Source: Daedaleopsis sinensis (taxonomy: Eukaryota; Basidiomycota; Agaricomycetes; Polyporales; Polyporaceae). Taken from it: 64,000 nucleotides of DNA. Where the stretch lies: contig CM066300.1 of the NCBI GenBank assembly GCA_033807695.1, positions 1,488,001-1,552,000 on the forward strand, in the 5' to 3' direction. The position numbers and the translations under genes were made by a program. Below the pieces are notes generated by a model. It made no database searches. It had not been told where the DNA came from and saw nothing but the letters and a program-made list of their open reading frames with translations. Within the stretch, counting starts at the first letter, position 1, and each line of letters begins with the position of its first letter. Below, in pieces: positions 12,150 to 21,465 of this stretch.

Positions 12150-13887
12150 ATGCCTGAACTTCCAGGTGCATTATGACTTCCAATGGTTGTGTTTGCATAT
12201 AGACTTAACAACAGTATCTATGTTCTTAGAAGTTGAGCGTGCTGCGAAGCTCCTGCGCGACATTGCTTCTGGAAAGACGATCACTCAGGTCGATACTGTA
12301 GAGGACACCATTGTCTTCGCCGGGATCACACACGAGGAATTTGTACGCATGCTATGAGTATATACTAGTCATCTCTGGCTCTGACCGTAATATCCAACCC
12401 TGCCAGAGTCAGGAAGTGCAAGGACGAGTCGTGAAGGACGTCCAGCGATATGGTGAGCACTTGATTCCCGTCGTATTCTATCAACCCTGTGCAACTCACA
12501 TCCGAGTCGCTACCCTCATAGGCAAGGTCTTCTATCTCGATTTGGTGGGAGACGGTAAACAGCCGGTCATGCATTTCGGAATGACCGGCATGCTGCAGGT
12601 TCGTTCCTCCGAGTCACCCTTGGCTTGCTGGCACTGAAGCTCGCATTGCGATAGGTCAAAGGCAGTCTCCCTGTACATTACCGAGAGGCACCTCGCAAGG
12701 CCTCCGCAGATCAGTGGCCGCCGCGATTCATGAAGGTCATATTGCCCTCCAATACATCACCGAGCCACTGACACTGACACATAGTATCTTGACCACCGGT
12801 TCAGTTTGTGCTCCACCTTAAGGGCGACGACGACGAAGAGGAGACACAAGTTGCCTTCCTCGACGCGCGTCGGCTAGGCCGTGTCCGTCTATGCAAATCA
12901 CCCCTGACTGAGCCGCCAATCTCGACCCTCGGCTTCGACCCAATCCTCTCCATGCCCGACCTAGCCGACTTCAAGAAAGGCGTGCTGAAGCGGTCCGCCC
13001 CGATCAAGGCCCTCCTGCTCGACCAGTCCTTCAGCGCTGGCGTCGGAAACTGGGTGGCAGGTACGTCCGAGTCGGTGACGGGCCGCCCCGTAGCCCCATC
13101 CACCGTCCGCGCCGCAGTCATGTTAACACGACGCTGACTCGGGCTTCGTGCACAGACGAGATCCTCTACCACGCGCGCGTGCATCCGGAGGAGCGCTGCA
13201 ACGTCCTGACCGATAAGCAGCTAGAGGCACTCTACGAGCAGACGTCCGCAGTCTGTCGGCACGCAGTGTCTGTGAACGCCGACGACTCCAAGTTTCCCGA
13301 AGACTGGCTGTTCAAACACCGATGGGTCAGTGTTTTCTGTGCTGCTCGGATCCCCAATGAGGTCTAACCTCCTCACACTGTCGGCGCGATAGGGAAAGGG
13401 CAAGAAGGAGAAGCACACCCTCAAACTGGTTTGATATTCCGCATCAACATATAGTTGCCCTGCTGATTTTCATGTGGCAGCCCGACGGCACGCCCGCGAC
13501 TATCAAGTGGATCACAGTCGGCGGGCGCACGTCTGCGTATGTGGCCGAGCTGCAAAAGCTCAAGCGAGGAGTCGCAAGCACTGGCACTAGCACCAGCACA
13601 GTCAGTGACATACCCCCTCTACACATGCGACTCGGACGAACGGGAGCCTCACATGACGCAGGACCAGGTTGCAGACGCGGACGAGAGCGATCTAACGCCT
13701 CTTTCCGGAGAAGATGACACTCGAGTTGCAAAGGTCACCCGTAAGCTGAAGCGGAAGGTACGCCAGACTATATGCAAAGGCATGCCGCCATTCATCTGAT
13801 CCATCACCTACCCAGCTCTCAACAAATGATACGGACGATGCGTCTGTCCGACGATCAACTCGACGAACAAAATCTCGAAAGGCCTAG
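12150..13887 (+). CDS. FPG1: Formamidopyrimidine-DNA glycosylase (Fpg/MutM/Nei family, zincless type)
   Basis: Base-excision repair enzyme removing oxidised purines, with AP-lyase activity; nuclear and possibly mitochondrial. Exon 1 is only MPELP, spliced after a 63-bp intron to EVERAAKLL. This gives the MPELPEVE N-terminus that carries catalytic Pro2 and Glu3. Further motifs: RYGKVFYLDL (the Lys57 equivalent), HFGMTGMLQV (void-filling loop), RRLGRVRL, and AGVGNWVADEILYHARVHPEER (helix-two-turn-helix). The zinc finger is replaced by a plant/fungal-type segment with GRTSAYVAELQKLK, where the Arg substitutes for the finger Arg. The last exons add an acidic then very basic tail ending RRSTRRTKSRKA before TAG at 13885-13887, a likely nuclear signal. 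At least nine introns of about 50-90 bp. Complete gene. It converges on the F-box gene 187 bp downstream. Confidence 0.93.
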
Positions 13888-14073
13888 CCGAAGCAGTGGA
13901 GGATGTATGTCTTTATCTGTGACATTCTGCACTGTAGTATGCTTCCAGTACGTATAGTTTTCGATCGTTTGCATGGTGCAGTATTGGCCAAGTTGAGTAG
14001 CAACTCCAAGCGCACGACGAAGCTTATGCCGTTGATCCAGTGGTACGCACGCCGGCCCACAAGCACGTTAGTA

Positions 14074-15816
14074 CTACTCCCCCGGATGCAGGATCTGTAT
14101 CGAGACCTTCTCCACTACATTCAGGAATCTGTCCCGCAAACGCGTTACCTGTTCGCTGATCGCATCCCCCCAAGTCTCCGCAGGTCGGTGCCCAGTGTAG
14201 TATGCTTGGGGCAAGACGCGGAAGGTCAAGGCCTTGAGCGTGTAGCCCCGCGACGCTCTATGCTCGATGACCTCGGCGATCATCTCGAATCGGTTGTAGA
14301 CAATGTACACGTCGACCCTGGTCCGATGAAGCGTCAAGTCGATGTCGAGCTCTTCCAGAGCCGGACAGACGCAGTGCTCGTCGAGTTTGTCGCCGTCCCA
14401 CAGGACCGCCATCGGGTGCCACCCTTCGCTCGTCCCGGCCAGCTGCAGGCGCGAGATCTGCGGAACGCTCTCGAGGAGGAGGCGCAGGGCGGCTGTCGCG
14501 CGCTTCGATTCGCCGGTCGGGCCAAGGGGCGAGCGGAAGCCGACCGTGAGGGCCTTGATGTCGCGCAGCGGCGCGAGCATCCCCGCGAGCTCGGTGGCCA
14601 GAGGGACGCACGAACCGGCCGGCCCGTCGAGTGGATCGTCGAGTGGATCGTACGTGGACAGATGCAGCAAGCACGATCCTGCGCGACTAGTGACAAGCGA
14701 GATCGGCAAGTCGTCCATGCCGCCGCTGGGGTTGTGGTAGAACTCGACCGCGTCTGCGGCAGACATGGGGGGGAAGGAGGCAAGGTCTGCGGGGAGGACC
14801 GCGCGGAACGACTGAGCGGCGTCGAACTGCAGCTGAACGAGGCAGGTCGCAGGGATAACGAGGCAGGAGAGCAAGACGGCGGTGGGGACTCCCGGGGCTG
14901 AGTCAAATATGAGCCGGCGCAGGCGTGGCAAATGGACGACAGGGTGTCCGTGCGCGAGCGTGTCGTCACTGTCGTGCATCGCGCGGGATCTCTCGATCGC
15001 CAGACTGGTGAGAGCGGTGCACTTGCTCAGCAGCTCCAGTATGTCGTCGTCTGTGTACGGTCCTGCGGGGCGTATGAAAAACTGGTTAGAGGTCAACTTG
15101 AACTCTTCCAGTTGGCCGTAAAGGTCGTCGGAGATGTCGAGGAGTACCTGGGGCGTGTCGATTGACCGAAGTCGAGGGAACAATTGGCCAGGTAGGGAAA
15201 TGGGTAGTGAGGAGGGAGGCTCATCCTCGTAGTAATCAAGGTCTTGGCTAACAGAGAGACATTGGAGGTGCGGTATACCGCCGCTGAGCAAAGTCCTCAG
15301 GGACTCGACTCCCTCGTCTGTGCAGGCGATCGTCAACTGCAGAGACACGATATGATGGGAGTGGCCGTTCAGCTGTCGCGCGATGGGGAAGTCCAAGCCA
15401 TCTTGATGCAGAGTCAAAGGGCGTGTGCGAGAGAGATAGAGATAGAGATCGAGCCGGGCGCGATCCCGCTCTTTACAGCGCCACATTTTGCGTGGCGAGG
15501 CAATCATCTCCGCCCAGAATGCGGAAGTTCGGAGAAGAAGGGAGCGCCATAGCCGACAGACCTTAATAATCCGGAAGGCCATCTGTGCATTCGTGGGTTT
15601 CAAGTGGCGGAAGACCTCCATGATGATCTCAGATGGAAGCGTGCGATGAACGAGGGCAGCAGAATTGTGGATGGACTTCAGAGCCTGGATATGCTTGATG
15701 CATTCTGCAATCCTTTTCCTCGTCCACTCTTGCAGACACGATGGGTCCAGCAGGGAGATTTGTTCCTTTTCCTCGAGACTCAGGAAGCAATCCACTGGAG
15801 GAAAATCCGCCTTCAA
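14074..15816 (-). CDS. F-box-like protein
   Basis: Single-exon 580-residue protein. Residues about 58-105 read ALVHRTLPSEIIMEVFRHLK then VCRLWRSLLLRTSAFWAEM, an F-box-like domain followed by the W-x-x-L-x-x-x-P/S-x-x-W pattern common in basidiomycete F-box proteins. It is the expected Skp1-binding substrate adaptor of an SCF ubiquitin ligase. The rest has degenerate leucine-rich stretches (for example LPRLRRLIFDSAPGVPTAVL). Such proteins form large, fast-evolving families in Agaricomycetes with unknown substrates. A damaged paralogue lies at 17028-18817 on the same strand, so this is a local duplication. The start gives MKADFPPVDCFLSLEEKEQI, and the paralogue aligns from the LSLEEK region. 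Confidence 0.9.
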   Translation of the reverse strand: MKADFPPVDCFLSLEEKEQISLLDPSCLQEWTRKRIAECIKHIQALKSIHNSAALVHRTLPSEIIMEVFRHLKPTNAQMAFRIIKVCRLWRSLLLRTSAFWAEMIASPRKMWRCKERDRARLDLYLYLSRTRPLTLHQDGLDFPIARQLNGHSHHIVSLQLTIACTDEGVESLRTLLSGGIPHLQCLSVSQDLDYYEDEPPSSLPISLPGQLFPRLRSIDTPQVLLDISDDLYGQLEEFKLTSNQFFIRPAGPYTDDDILELLSKCTALTSLAIERSRAMHDSDDTLAHGHPVVHLPRLRRLIFDSAPGVPTAVLLSCLVIPATCLVQLQFDAAQSFRAVLPADLASFPPMSAADAVEFYHNPSGGMDDLPISLVTSRAGSCLLHLSTYDPLDDPLDGPAGSCVPLATELAGMLAPLRDIKALTVGFRSPLGPTGESKRATAALRLLLESVPQISRLQLAGTSEGWHPMAVLWDGDKLDEHCVCPALEELDIDLTLHRTRVDVYIVYNRFEMIAEVIEHRASRGYTLKALTFRVLPQAYYTGHRPAETWGDAISEQVTRLRDRFLNVVEKVSIQILHPGE

Positions 15817-16383
15817 GGTATAGTACGGCTCATTCGGCCCCGAGTACGTCTGAATCGCTTCAGGGGTCGAGGAGTTAGAGGCCTCTGGACGGAACGGAAG
15901 GACCTCATTTTTGTCGGAGTCCGAGTTTACTGAAACAATGGCGCCCGGCCTCTTAGCGCAGTCTCTTTAATGAGGTGACAGATGCGACGCACCGTATTGC
16001 AAGTCATTGTCGTGGTCTTTGTCACAAGGATCATTCATGGCAGACTTGGGCTAAGGTTTACTTCGTTTCGTCGCACGAGCACTGGCACTGGCGTTAGTAC
16101 TGAGTCTCCCCTAGGCACTGGCAGACGAAGAGGACGTACCGGGGGACGGAGAGGGAGACGGTCCTTCAAATTTCAAGGCTTCAACGTTCAACGTTCAAAT
16201 TCAAACGTTCAAGGTTTGTTTTGTTACAGAACTCAGTGAGCTTTGGTCTCCGTTGCAGACTGTAGGGGACAGATGATAGTCGATCTGATTAAGTGAGCTT
16301 AGAGAACATTCAATGCACGGCAAACTTCGGCAACTAAGTGGTGTGGCGCCGACGAGTCGGGCGTTTCCGGGAACCACATCTAA
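15817..16383. other. F-box gene upstream region
   Basis: About 565 bp with no gene. A short run of overlapping TTCAACGTTCAA-type repeats lies at about 16168-16212. The last three bases (16381-16383, TAA) are the left target duplication of the adjacent MITE. Confidence 0.5.
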
Positions 16384-16854
16384 GGGCCTGTCCAGCTGCA
16401 CTCGTCGCCGTCGTCGTCGTCCATTCCGCTCAGGCCGGATCAGCGGTGATCCCGGCAAGGCTGCCGGTGTGACGATGGCGTGATCTCGCTTGGTTAGGGA
16501 AGCGCCGACCGCCAGGGCCAGGGTTCGAATCCCGTTACATCCATGAGCTACTCATTTTCCCTGTTCTCCTTCATGGGTCTGAAAATGTGTCAAGTAGTAT
16601 TTTACTAGCATATTGAGCACTTCTAAAAGCATTTCCTGTTTTTGAAGACTTGTAGTGGCCTCAAACTGCATGGAAAATGGTGGATTTTGGGGAAGAGTCC
16701 ATTAGGCGCCTCCAAGGGCGCTTCGGGGAACGCTGTGACTCGGCCATTGCCTTGTAACAGTCTGTAACAGCCGTGACTTTGGCATCACGCCGTGCGAGTC
16801 CGGCGCGAGCGGAATGGACGACGGCGACGGCGACGAGTGCAGCTGGACAGGCCC
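16384..16854. mobile_element. PIF/Harbinger-like MITE, 471 bp
   Basis: Terminal inverted repeats of about 56 bp with only three mismatches start GGGCCTGTCCAGCTGCACTC on both ends (left 16384-16439, right about 16799-16854). The element is flanked by TAA on both sides (16381-16383 and 16855-16857), a 3-bp TWA-type duplication. GGGCCTGT termini and TWA duplications are characteristic of PIF/Harbinger elements and their MITEs. There is no transposase inside, so it is non-autonomous. The internal part carries a tRNA-like Pol III B box (separate entry). Confidence 0.85.
16474..16545 (+). other. tRNA-like Pol III promoter remnant inside the MITE
   Basis: A perfect eukaryotic B box GGTTCGAATCC lies at 16522-16532. 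A degenerate A box (TGGCGTGATCTCG) begins about 46 bp upstream. The D-loop-like TTGGTTA and a T-arm-like loop can be seen, but the acceptor, D and anticodon stems do not pair and no U33 is present. I therefore call it a tRNA-derived remnant (SINE-like head or captured tRNA pseudogene), not a functional tRNA. Confidence 0.45.
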
Positions 16855-17027
16855 TAAGTCTGTATGATGCAGCACTGCAGCAGCAGGTAGCAGCACGCAG
16901 TACTAGTACCAGTGAATGGTGTCTTTACGTCGACTTCCTCCATGCAAAATTCCGGGCGTAGTTCAGGTTGAACTACCCTTGGTGGGGATGGGGGAGCGAG
17001 GGCAAGAAGGTGAACTCGAACTGCATA

Positions 17028-18817
17028 CTATAGTTCAGCGAAGGGAACAACTCTGCGTCGTATATCAGCGCACAAACCCAGTCTATCTGGGTCCCTTTGT
17101 CCGTCCGCATCCAAGAACTGAACCATGACGGCTCCGACGAGATCCTGCAGTCTGGCGTGCAGCCGCTCCTCCTCCTCCGCCATGGCTTCGTTCCACGGTT
17201 CCGCGCCCTTTTCCCTCAAGGAGGGGTGGGGCACAACATTGAACGTCAGCGTTTGGAGCGCGGACACCTGGGGCGCTCTGCGTGCGATGATCTCCGCAAT
17301 GGCTTCGCAAGACGCGTGGAGAGCTTCCGGTCCTGTTCGAGGGCGGGGAGGGGGCGTCCAAGACGGGTCGAGCAGGTATCTAGCAACGAAGGGCGCAAAG
17401 TCGAAGTGGTACATCCAGCGGATGTCTACTTCTTGCAATGCCGCGCAAACGAAAGCGCCCGATGCATCAGCGTCGCCCAAGGCAGAGAACATGTTCCCGT
17501 CGCTGCGTCCTGACAATTGTAAACGAGTGAGCTGAGGAAGGCTGTCGAGAAGGAGTCGCCACGCGTCGGTGTCGTCGTGGCCAAGGCGACCGAATGGGGT
17601 GCGAAGCGTGAAGCTCCTGATGCTCCGAAATGGTGCGAGCATGCCCGCTAGCTCAGTCGTCAAAAATGTTCGCTCCGTGTCAGAATATGTCGGATTATCT
17701 GCACCCATCTGGAGGAGTCGCGCTCCAATGGCACTGGTCTCGAAGACGTTCGGCAACCTCTCGTCGAGACAGTAGTGACGGAACTCGACGGCGTCGGCAC
17801 AAGAAATCGGATGGAAAGAAGAGAGATCGGTTGGTAGTTGAGCACTGAAAGAGTCTGCACCAGTCTTCAGCTCGACGAGGCAGGTCGGGGGGAGACTGAT
17901 ACGCAAGAGGAGGGAAGCGGAGTCTTGTGTGATCTGGCGGAGAACCGGAAGACTAACAGAATCGTGGCGCTTGACATGCTGTAGCTCCTGAAATTTGAGC
18001 CTTACCACAGTCAGGTTTGTGAGCGCAGGGCATTGAGTCAACGTCTCCAACAAGGAGTCTTGGGTGACCGGCATGGTACGGCAGAGGGAACAACCGCAGC
18101 AGGTGAGCTCGAGTTTGTGCAATTGACCGCAGACGCCGGAGAGATCGAGAGAGGCACAGGGAGCATTGACTGAGCATAGCCTAGGAAGCCCTGTGCCAGC
18201 TTAGGGGCAATCGTCACTTCCAAGTTTACGATGTGATGAGAGTGAGGAACCAGGAGTCGCAAAGACGATGAAGGGAGACCATACAGATCGAGGTTGAGGG
18301 GGCGAGTGTGGAAAAGATGGAGATAGAGCTCCAAACGAGCGAAATCCTCCTTCTCGGTATCCAATAAGTCCAGCGGCTTGGGGTGAAATTGAGCCCAGAA
18401 TGCGGAGGTCCGGAACAGGAGGGGACGAGTACGGGAAAGATGGAGATAGAGCTCCAAACGAGCGTCCTCCGTCTCGGTATCCAATAAGTGCTGTGGCTCG
18501 GCGAGAAGTTGAGCCCAGAATGCGGAGGTCCGGAACAGGAGGGACCGCCAGAGGCGGCAGATATGAAGAACTCGCAATCTCGTCCACGAGTGACCGCTGG
18601 TAGGCTCCAGGTGGCTGAAAACTTCTATGAGAACCTCGGGAGGCATCTTGCGATTGATGAGAGCTACGTTGTTATGGACGGATCTGAGAGCGTAGATACG
18701 GTTCGGGTTGTTAACAGAGCTGCCGCGGTTCGTGTACTCTGCGATCTTCATCATCGTCCAGTCTTGTATGAGCGAAGGGTCCAAGAGGGCAATCTGAGCT
18801 TTATCCTCAAGACTCAA
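17028..18817 (-). pseudogene. F-box protein paralogue, frameshifted and internally deleted
   Basis: Paralogue of the gene at 14074-15816. The first frame (18817 to about 18190) starts MSLEDKAQIALLDPSLIQDW and includes MPPEVLIEVFSHLE and CRLWRSLLFRTSAFWAQ. It carries a tandem duplication of 40 residues (see repeat at 18318-18557). At about 18185-18195 the homologous reading moves to another frame (GLPRLCSVNAPCASLDLSG onwards), which then stays open to 17028. Compared with the intact paralogue, about 45 residues between TIA and PRL are missing at the same point. No intron with plausible size explains the shift; the only nearby acceptor would need an intron of about 30 bp. Most likely a pseudogene created by a deletion, although a sequencing error or unusual splicing remains possible. 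Confidence 0.7.
18318..18557 (-). repeat. 120-bp in-frame tandem duplication within the F-box paralogue
   Basis: Two adjacent copies with 120-bp period. For example, GAGCCCAGAATGCGGAGGTC occurs near 18391 and again near 18511, and the AGATGGAGATAGAGCTCC block occurs near 18318 and 18438. It duplicates the segment after the F-box, so LLFRTSAFWAQ appears twice in the protein. The period is a multiple of three, so the frame is kept. Confidence 0.9.
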
Positions 18818-19073
18818 GTGATGGTCTAAGGAAGGATAGTCTAGATCGACTGTGAATGACCGTGACCCCGCGGTTGTTTTGCTGGAACGGGGAGAGCCTT
18901 TAGTAGAGTATAACTCGGATTCTGAATGATGAATGAACAGGCCGACTCGGTCAGTCTGCTAGCAAGGAGTATAGTGATAGGACAATGTGTTACATACCAT
19001 ACATGCTAGCGCAGCTTGTCAAGCCGTAGAGTCTGACAGTGAGAGGCTTCAGAGAACTGAGCGGAGAGCCGTC
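18818..19073. other. Short intergenic gap left of the giant element
   Basis: 256 bp of low-complexity-free sequence upstream of the damaged F-box gene. No feature was recognised. Confidence 0.5.
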
Positions 19074-19199
19074 TACACATGGGCTTGCAAGTTCCCCGGT
19101 TTCTAAACCGCTCGGACTTGCAAGCCCCAGGCACACTGATTCAGATCAGTGCGCCCGTCGCGCGCGCTGATGCTCATCAGCGCGCGCGACGGGCGCACT
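19074..19199. repeat. Left end of giant element: two hairpins
   Basis: Hairpin 1 (19081-19128) has perfect 11-bp arms GGGCTTGCAAG / CTTGCAAGCCC enclosing GGTTTCTAAACC. Hairpin 2 (19148-19199) has perfect 25-bp arms beginning AGTGCGCCCGTCGCGC with a 2-nt loop. The same order, inverted and more diverged, ends at 46363. Confidence 0.8.
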
Positions 19200-19885
19200 A
19201 TTGAGCAATAGCCGACTTCCTACCAACGAGTCTGCCCGCTGCCTCTGCCCGCCGCCTCCGCCTGTCACTGCTCTGTGTGTGGTTATTGGACTGGGAGGGA
19301 TTGGGTGAGGGAGAGGCAGCGGGTAGAGGTAGCGGGCAGAGGTGGAGGCGGGAACACCAACGGCGGGGAGAACCGTCGCATCGATGAAGTTCATCAATCC
19401 CTACGGCTGCCGGCATCAATGCCATCCCCGTCAGCGCCCATCGCTTCCCCCCGCCGCCGCGCAGGCTGCGCCCGCCGCCTCCGTCCGCGACCTCTGCCCG
19501 CCTCCTCTACTCGCTCATGATGCACCTCTGACGCACGGCCTACCCCCGCAACTCTTCCCAATCATCAATCGAGTATAGGCGGCGGCGGGAACAGGATGGA
19601 AGCGATGGGCGGCAGGCGGCAGGTGGCGGGCGGGGATTCAGGTGGCGGGCGTTGATGCGGGCGTCGGGCGTTGAAAACGCGCCCGTTCTCCCCGCCATTA
19701 ATGTTCCCGCCGTTGGTATTCCCGCCTCCCCGCTGCCCGTTGCCTCTACCCGCCTCTCCTCATGCTCCCCATCAATGTCACTGACTCTGTCTGCCCCCTA
19801 CTGCTGCTCTCCCTCTTCGCAACTCGGGCAGAGGCGAGCAGAGGCGGCGGGCAGCCCCATCAGCGATGGCTCGGCTATTGCTCCA
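19199..19885. mobile_element. Foldback (MITE-like) insertion in the left end
   Basis: Imperfect long inverted repeat. GAGCAATAGCCGA lies at the left border (about 19203) and its reverse complement at about 19868-19880. Inside, CTGCCCGCTGCCTCTGCCC-type arms pair with the GCAGAGGCGGCGGGCAG block near 19838-19853. A second pair (19340-19375 with 19684-19730, around AACGGCGGGGAGAAC) nests within. It sits exactly after hairpin 2 and is absent from the right end, so it probably inserted into, or expanded, the left end. No clear target duplication is visible. Confidence 0.5.
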
Positions 19886-20352
19886 TCAGTAATCACGGAA
19901 ATCTCTGAAAGTCTGAAAGTCTGATCGCGCGGGCGCTTACCCCGCGCGGCCACAACCCTGCCGACTTTCTGCTTGCCACCAAGTATTCCGGAAGTTCGTG
20001 CCCCAGGAAAGCATCGCTTTCTGCGGTTAGAGATCCTGCGAGTCACACACGACGTTCGCTATGGGAAGTATAAGTACGGATGTGAGTATTAAGCCTGTTT
20101 TTAGCAACTGACTAGCTTACCAGTGAATCCTCCGCTTTTGCGCTGCCGTAGCTGGCCGCGCGGCTTGCGAGCACGTTCAGCACCGTCCATAGGCCTTAAG
20201 GAAGCACTGTGCAAAGTTTCAGTGAATGCGGGATACTACACGATGAGATATGAGAGGAGGAGTCAATGGCGCAGAGAATGTCTGACAAGCGTCAAAGTCC
20301 ATGTCTGATCTCTGGAGATAAGTCGGGTCTGATCGTATCTGATTGGTGTCTG

Positions 20353-20393
20353 AAAATGTCTGAAATGTCTGTGTCAGACATTTCAGACATTTT
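20353..20393. repeat. Perfect 19-bp palindrome
   Basis: Arms AAAATGTCTGAAATGTCTG and its exact reverse complement are separated by 3 nt. TCTGAAA motifs also occur at about 19901-19922. Possible protein-binding site or cruciform within the left subterminal region. Confidence 0.85.
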
Positions 20394-20439
20394 TGTAATT
20401 TCTGATGTCGCAGGCTATATAGCTGATATGATACATCAA

Positions 20440-20540
20440 CTGACTCTAGTTAGAGTCCAGCCGTGATCCATGCCATACTCTAGTTAGAGTCCACGACTGT
20501 GGATGTATCCAGAGACGGTCTCTGGATGTATCCAGAGCTA
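20440..20540. repeat. Left subterminal palindrome array
   Basis: Two ACTCTAGTTAGAGT palindromes flank CCGTGATCCATGCCA. They are followed by two GGATGTATCC palindromes separated by AGAGACGGTCTCT. The second lies in a longer perfect palindrome, CTCTGGAT-GT-ATCCAGAG (20520-20537). The same block, inverted, is at 46100-46215. Confidence 0.8.
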
Positions 20541-21465
20541 GCCCGCCCCCTAAATGGCCAGCTCGCGCTCCCTTCCCGTTCGGGCCTGCCAGCGCTCTTC
20601 CCCATTCCCCTATACGGTCGGCTGGCGCGCCCCCCCCTTTTGGGCCTGCCAGCGCGTTGATGGTCCCCGACTGCACGCTACCCCTTCGGGACGGCTTGCA
20701 CCTCAACCGCTGGCGGACATTGAACCATATGACCTCGAGGCTCCTGGGCAATACCCCGAATTCAGCTGTCCGCTTTTGGTCAGCTTCCAGCCCTACATAT
20801 CCCTTCGAAATACAGCCACAGGCGGCTGCACCCTGCCCTATCGGGACATATATTCTTGACATACCGTGAGGCTATGACATATTATTCCAATCGTTTCTGA
20901 CCTGTCTGTTAGTAGAACACACTTGAAGGTGTGCATCAGATAATATGATGTGACTCAGCTAATTCATTCGGCAGCATGTTTATGACATATAAACATAGGT
21001 TTATGTTGAGAAATTGAATCTCATTGTAAGAGATCGACATGTATGAGTACTTTCAGACAAATGACTGAGTGTAATGAGGTTGTGGTTGTAGATGCAAAGT
21101 AGAACTAGCCGTCTTTGTCGTCATGGTATGACGTCAGAGCGTAGGAGTCAGCCCCGGATTTAGAAGTGGAAGCGCGCGTCGGCACTACAGCAAGAACAAG
21201 TACAACGCATGTGGGTATAGCACACATTAACTTGGGAAGATATTGCAATGCTTGTCAGAGCATTTTATTAGGAAACGTGCACGACATGTACTGAGTAAGT
21301 ACTTTTGGATCGTCGAATGCGTAAATATTCAGCCAGAGAACGAAGCGATCATAGGCGAAGAGACAGATATCAGTACGGTTATATGTAGGAATCAAACGGA
21401 CATCGCGCGAGCGACCGCACTTTTAGTTCAGATGCTAAGCGATACAACACGAAGGGAAGTTGGTT
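20541..21465. other. Non-coding stretch inside the giant element
   Basis: About 925 bp. The first 160 bp contain two copies of a GGGCCTGCCAGCGC block near 20581 and 20639. The rest is AT-richer with no convincing gene. Confidence 0.5.

Noticed and set aside
13903..14901. 332-codon plus-strand open frame
   Set aside because: Exact antisense shadow of the F-box gene's 3' part. Its composition follows the GC-rich third positions of that gene and it has no domain.
16474..16545. Functional tRNA gene
   Set aside because: B box is perfect, but acceptor, D and anticodon stems do not pair and the anticodon loop lacks U33.
18185..18240. Intron explaining the frameshift in the F-box paralogue
   Set aside because: The only acceptor (GGCACAG) would need a donor about 30 bp upstream, too short for this genome's introns, and it would not restore the missing 45 residues.
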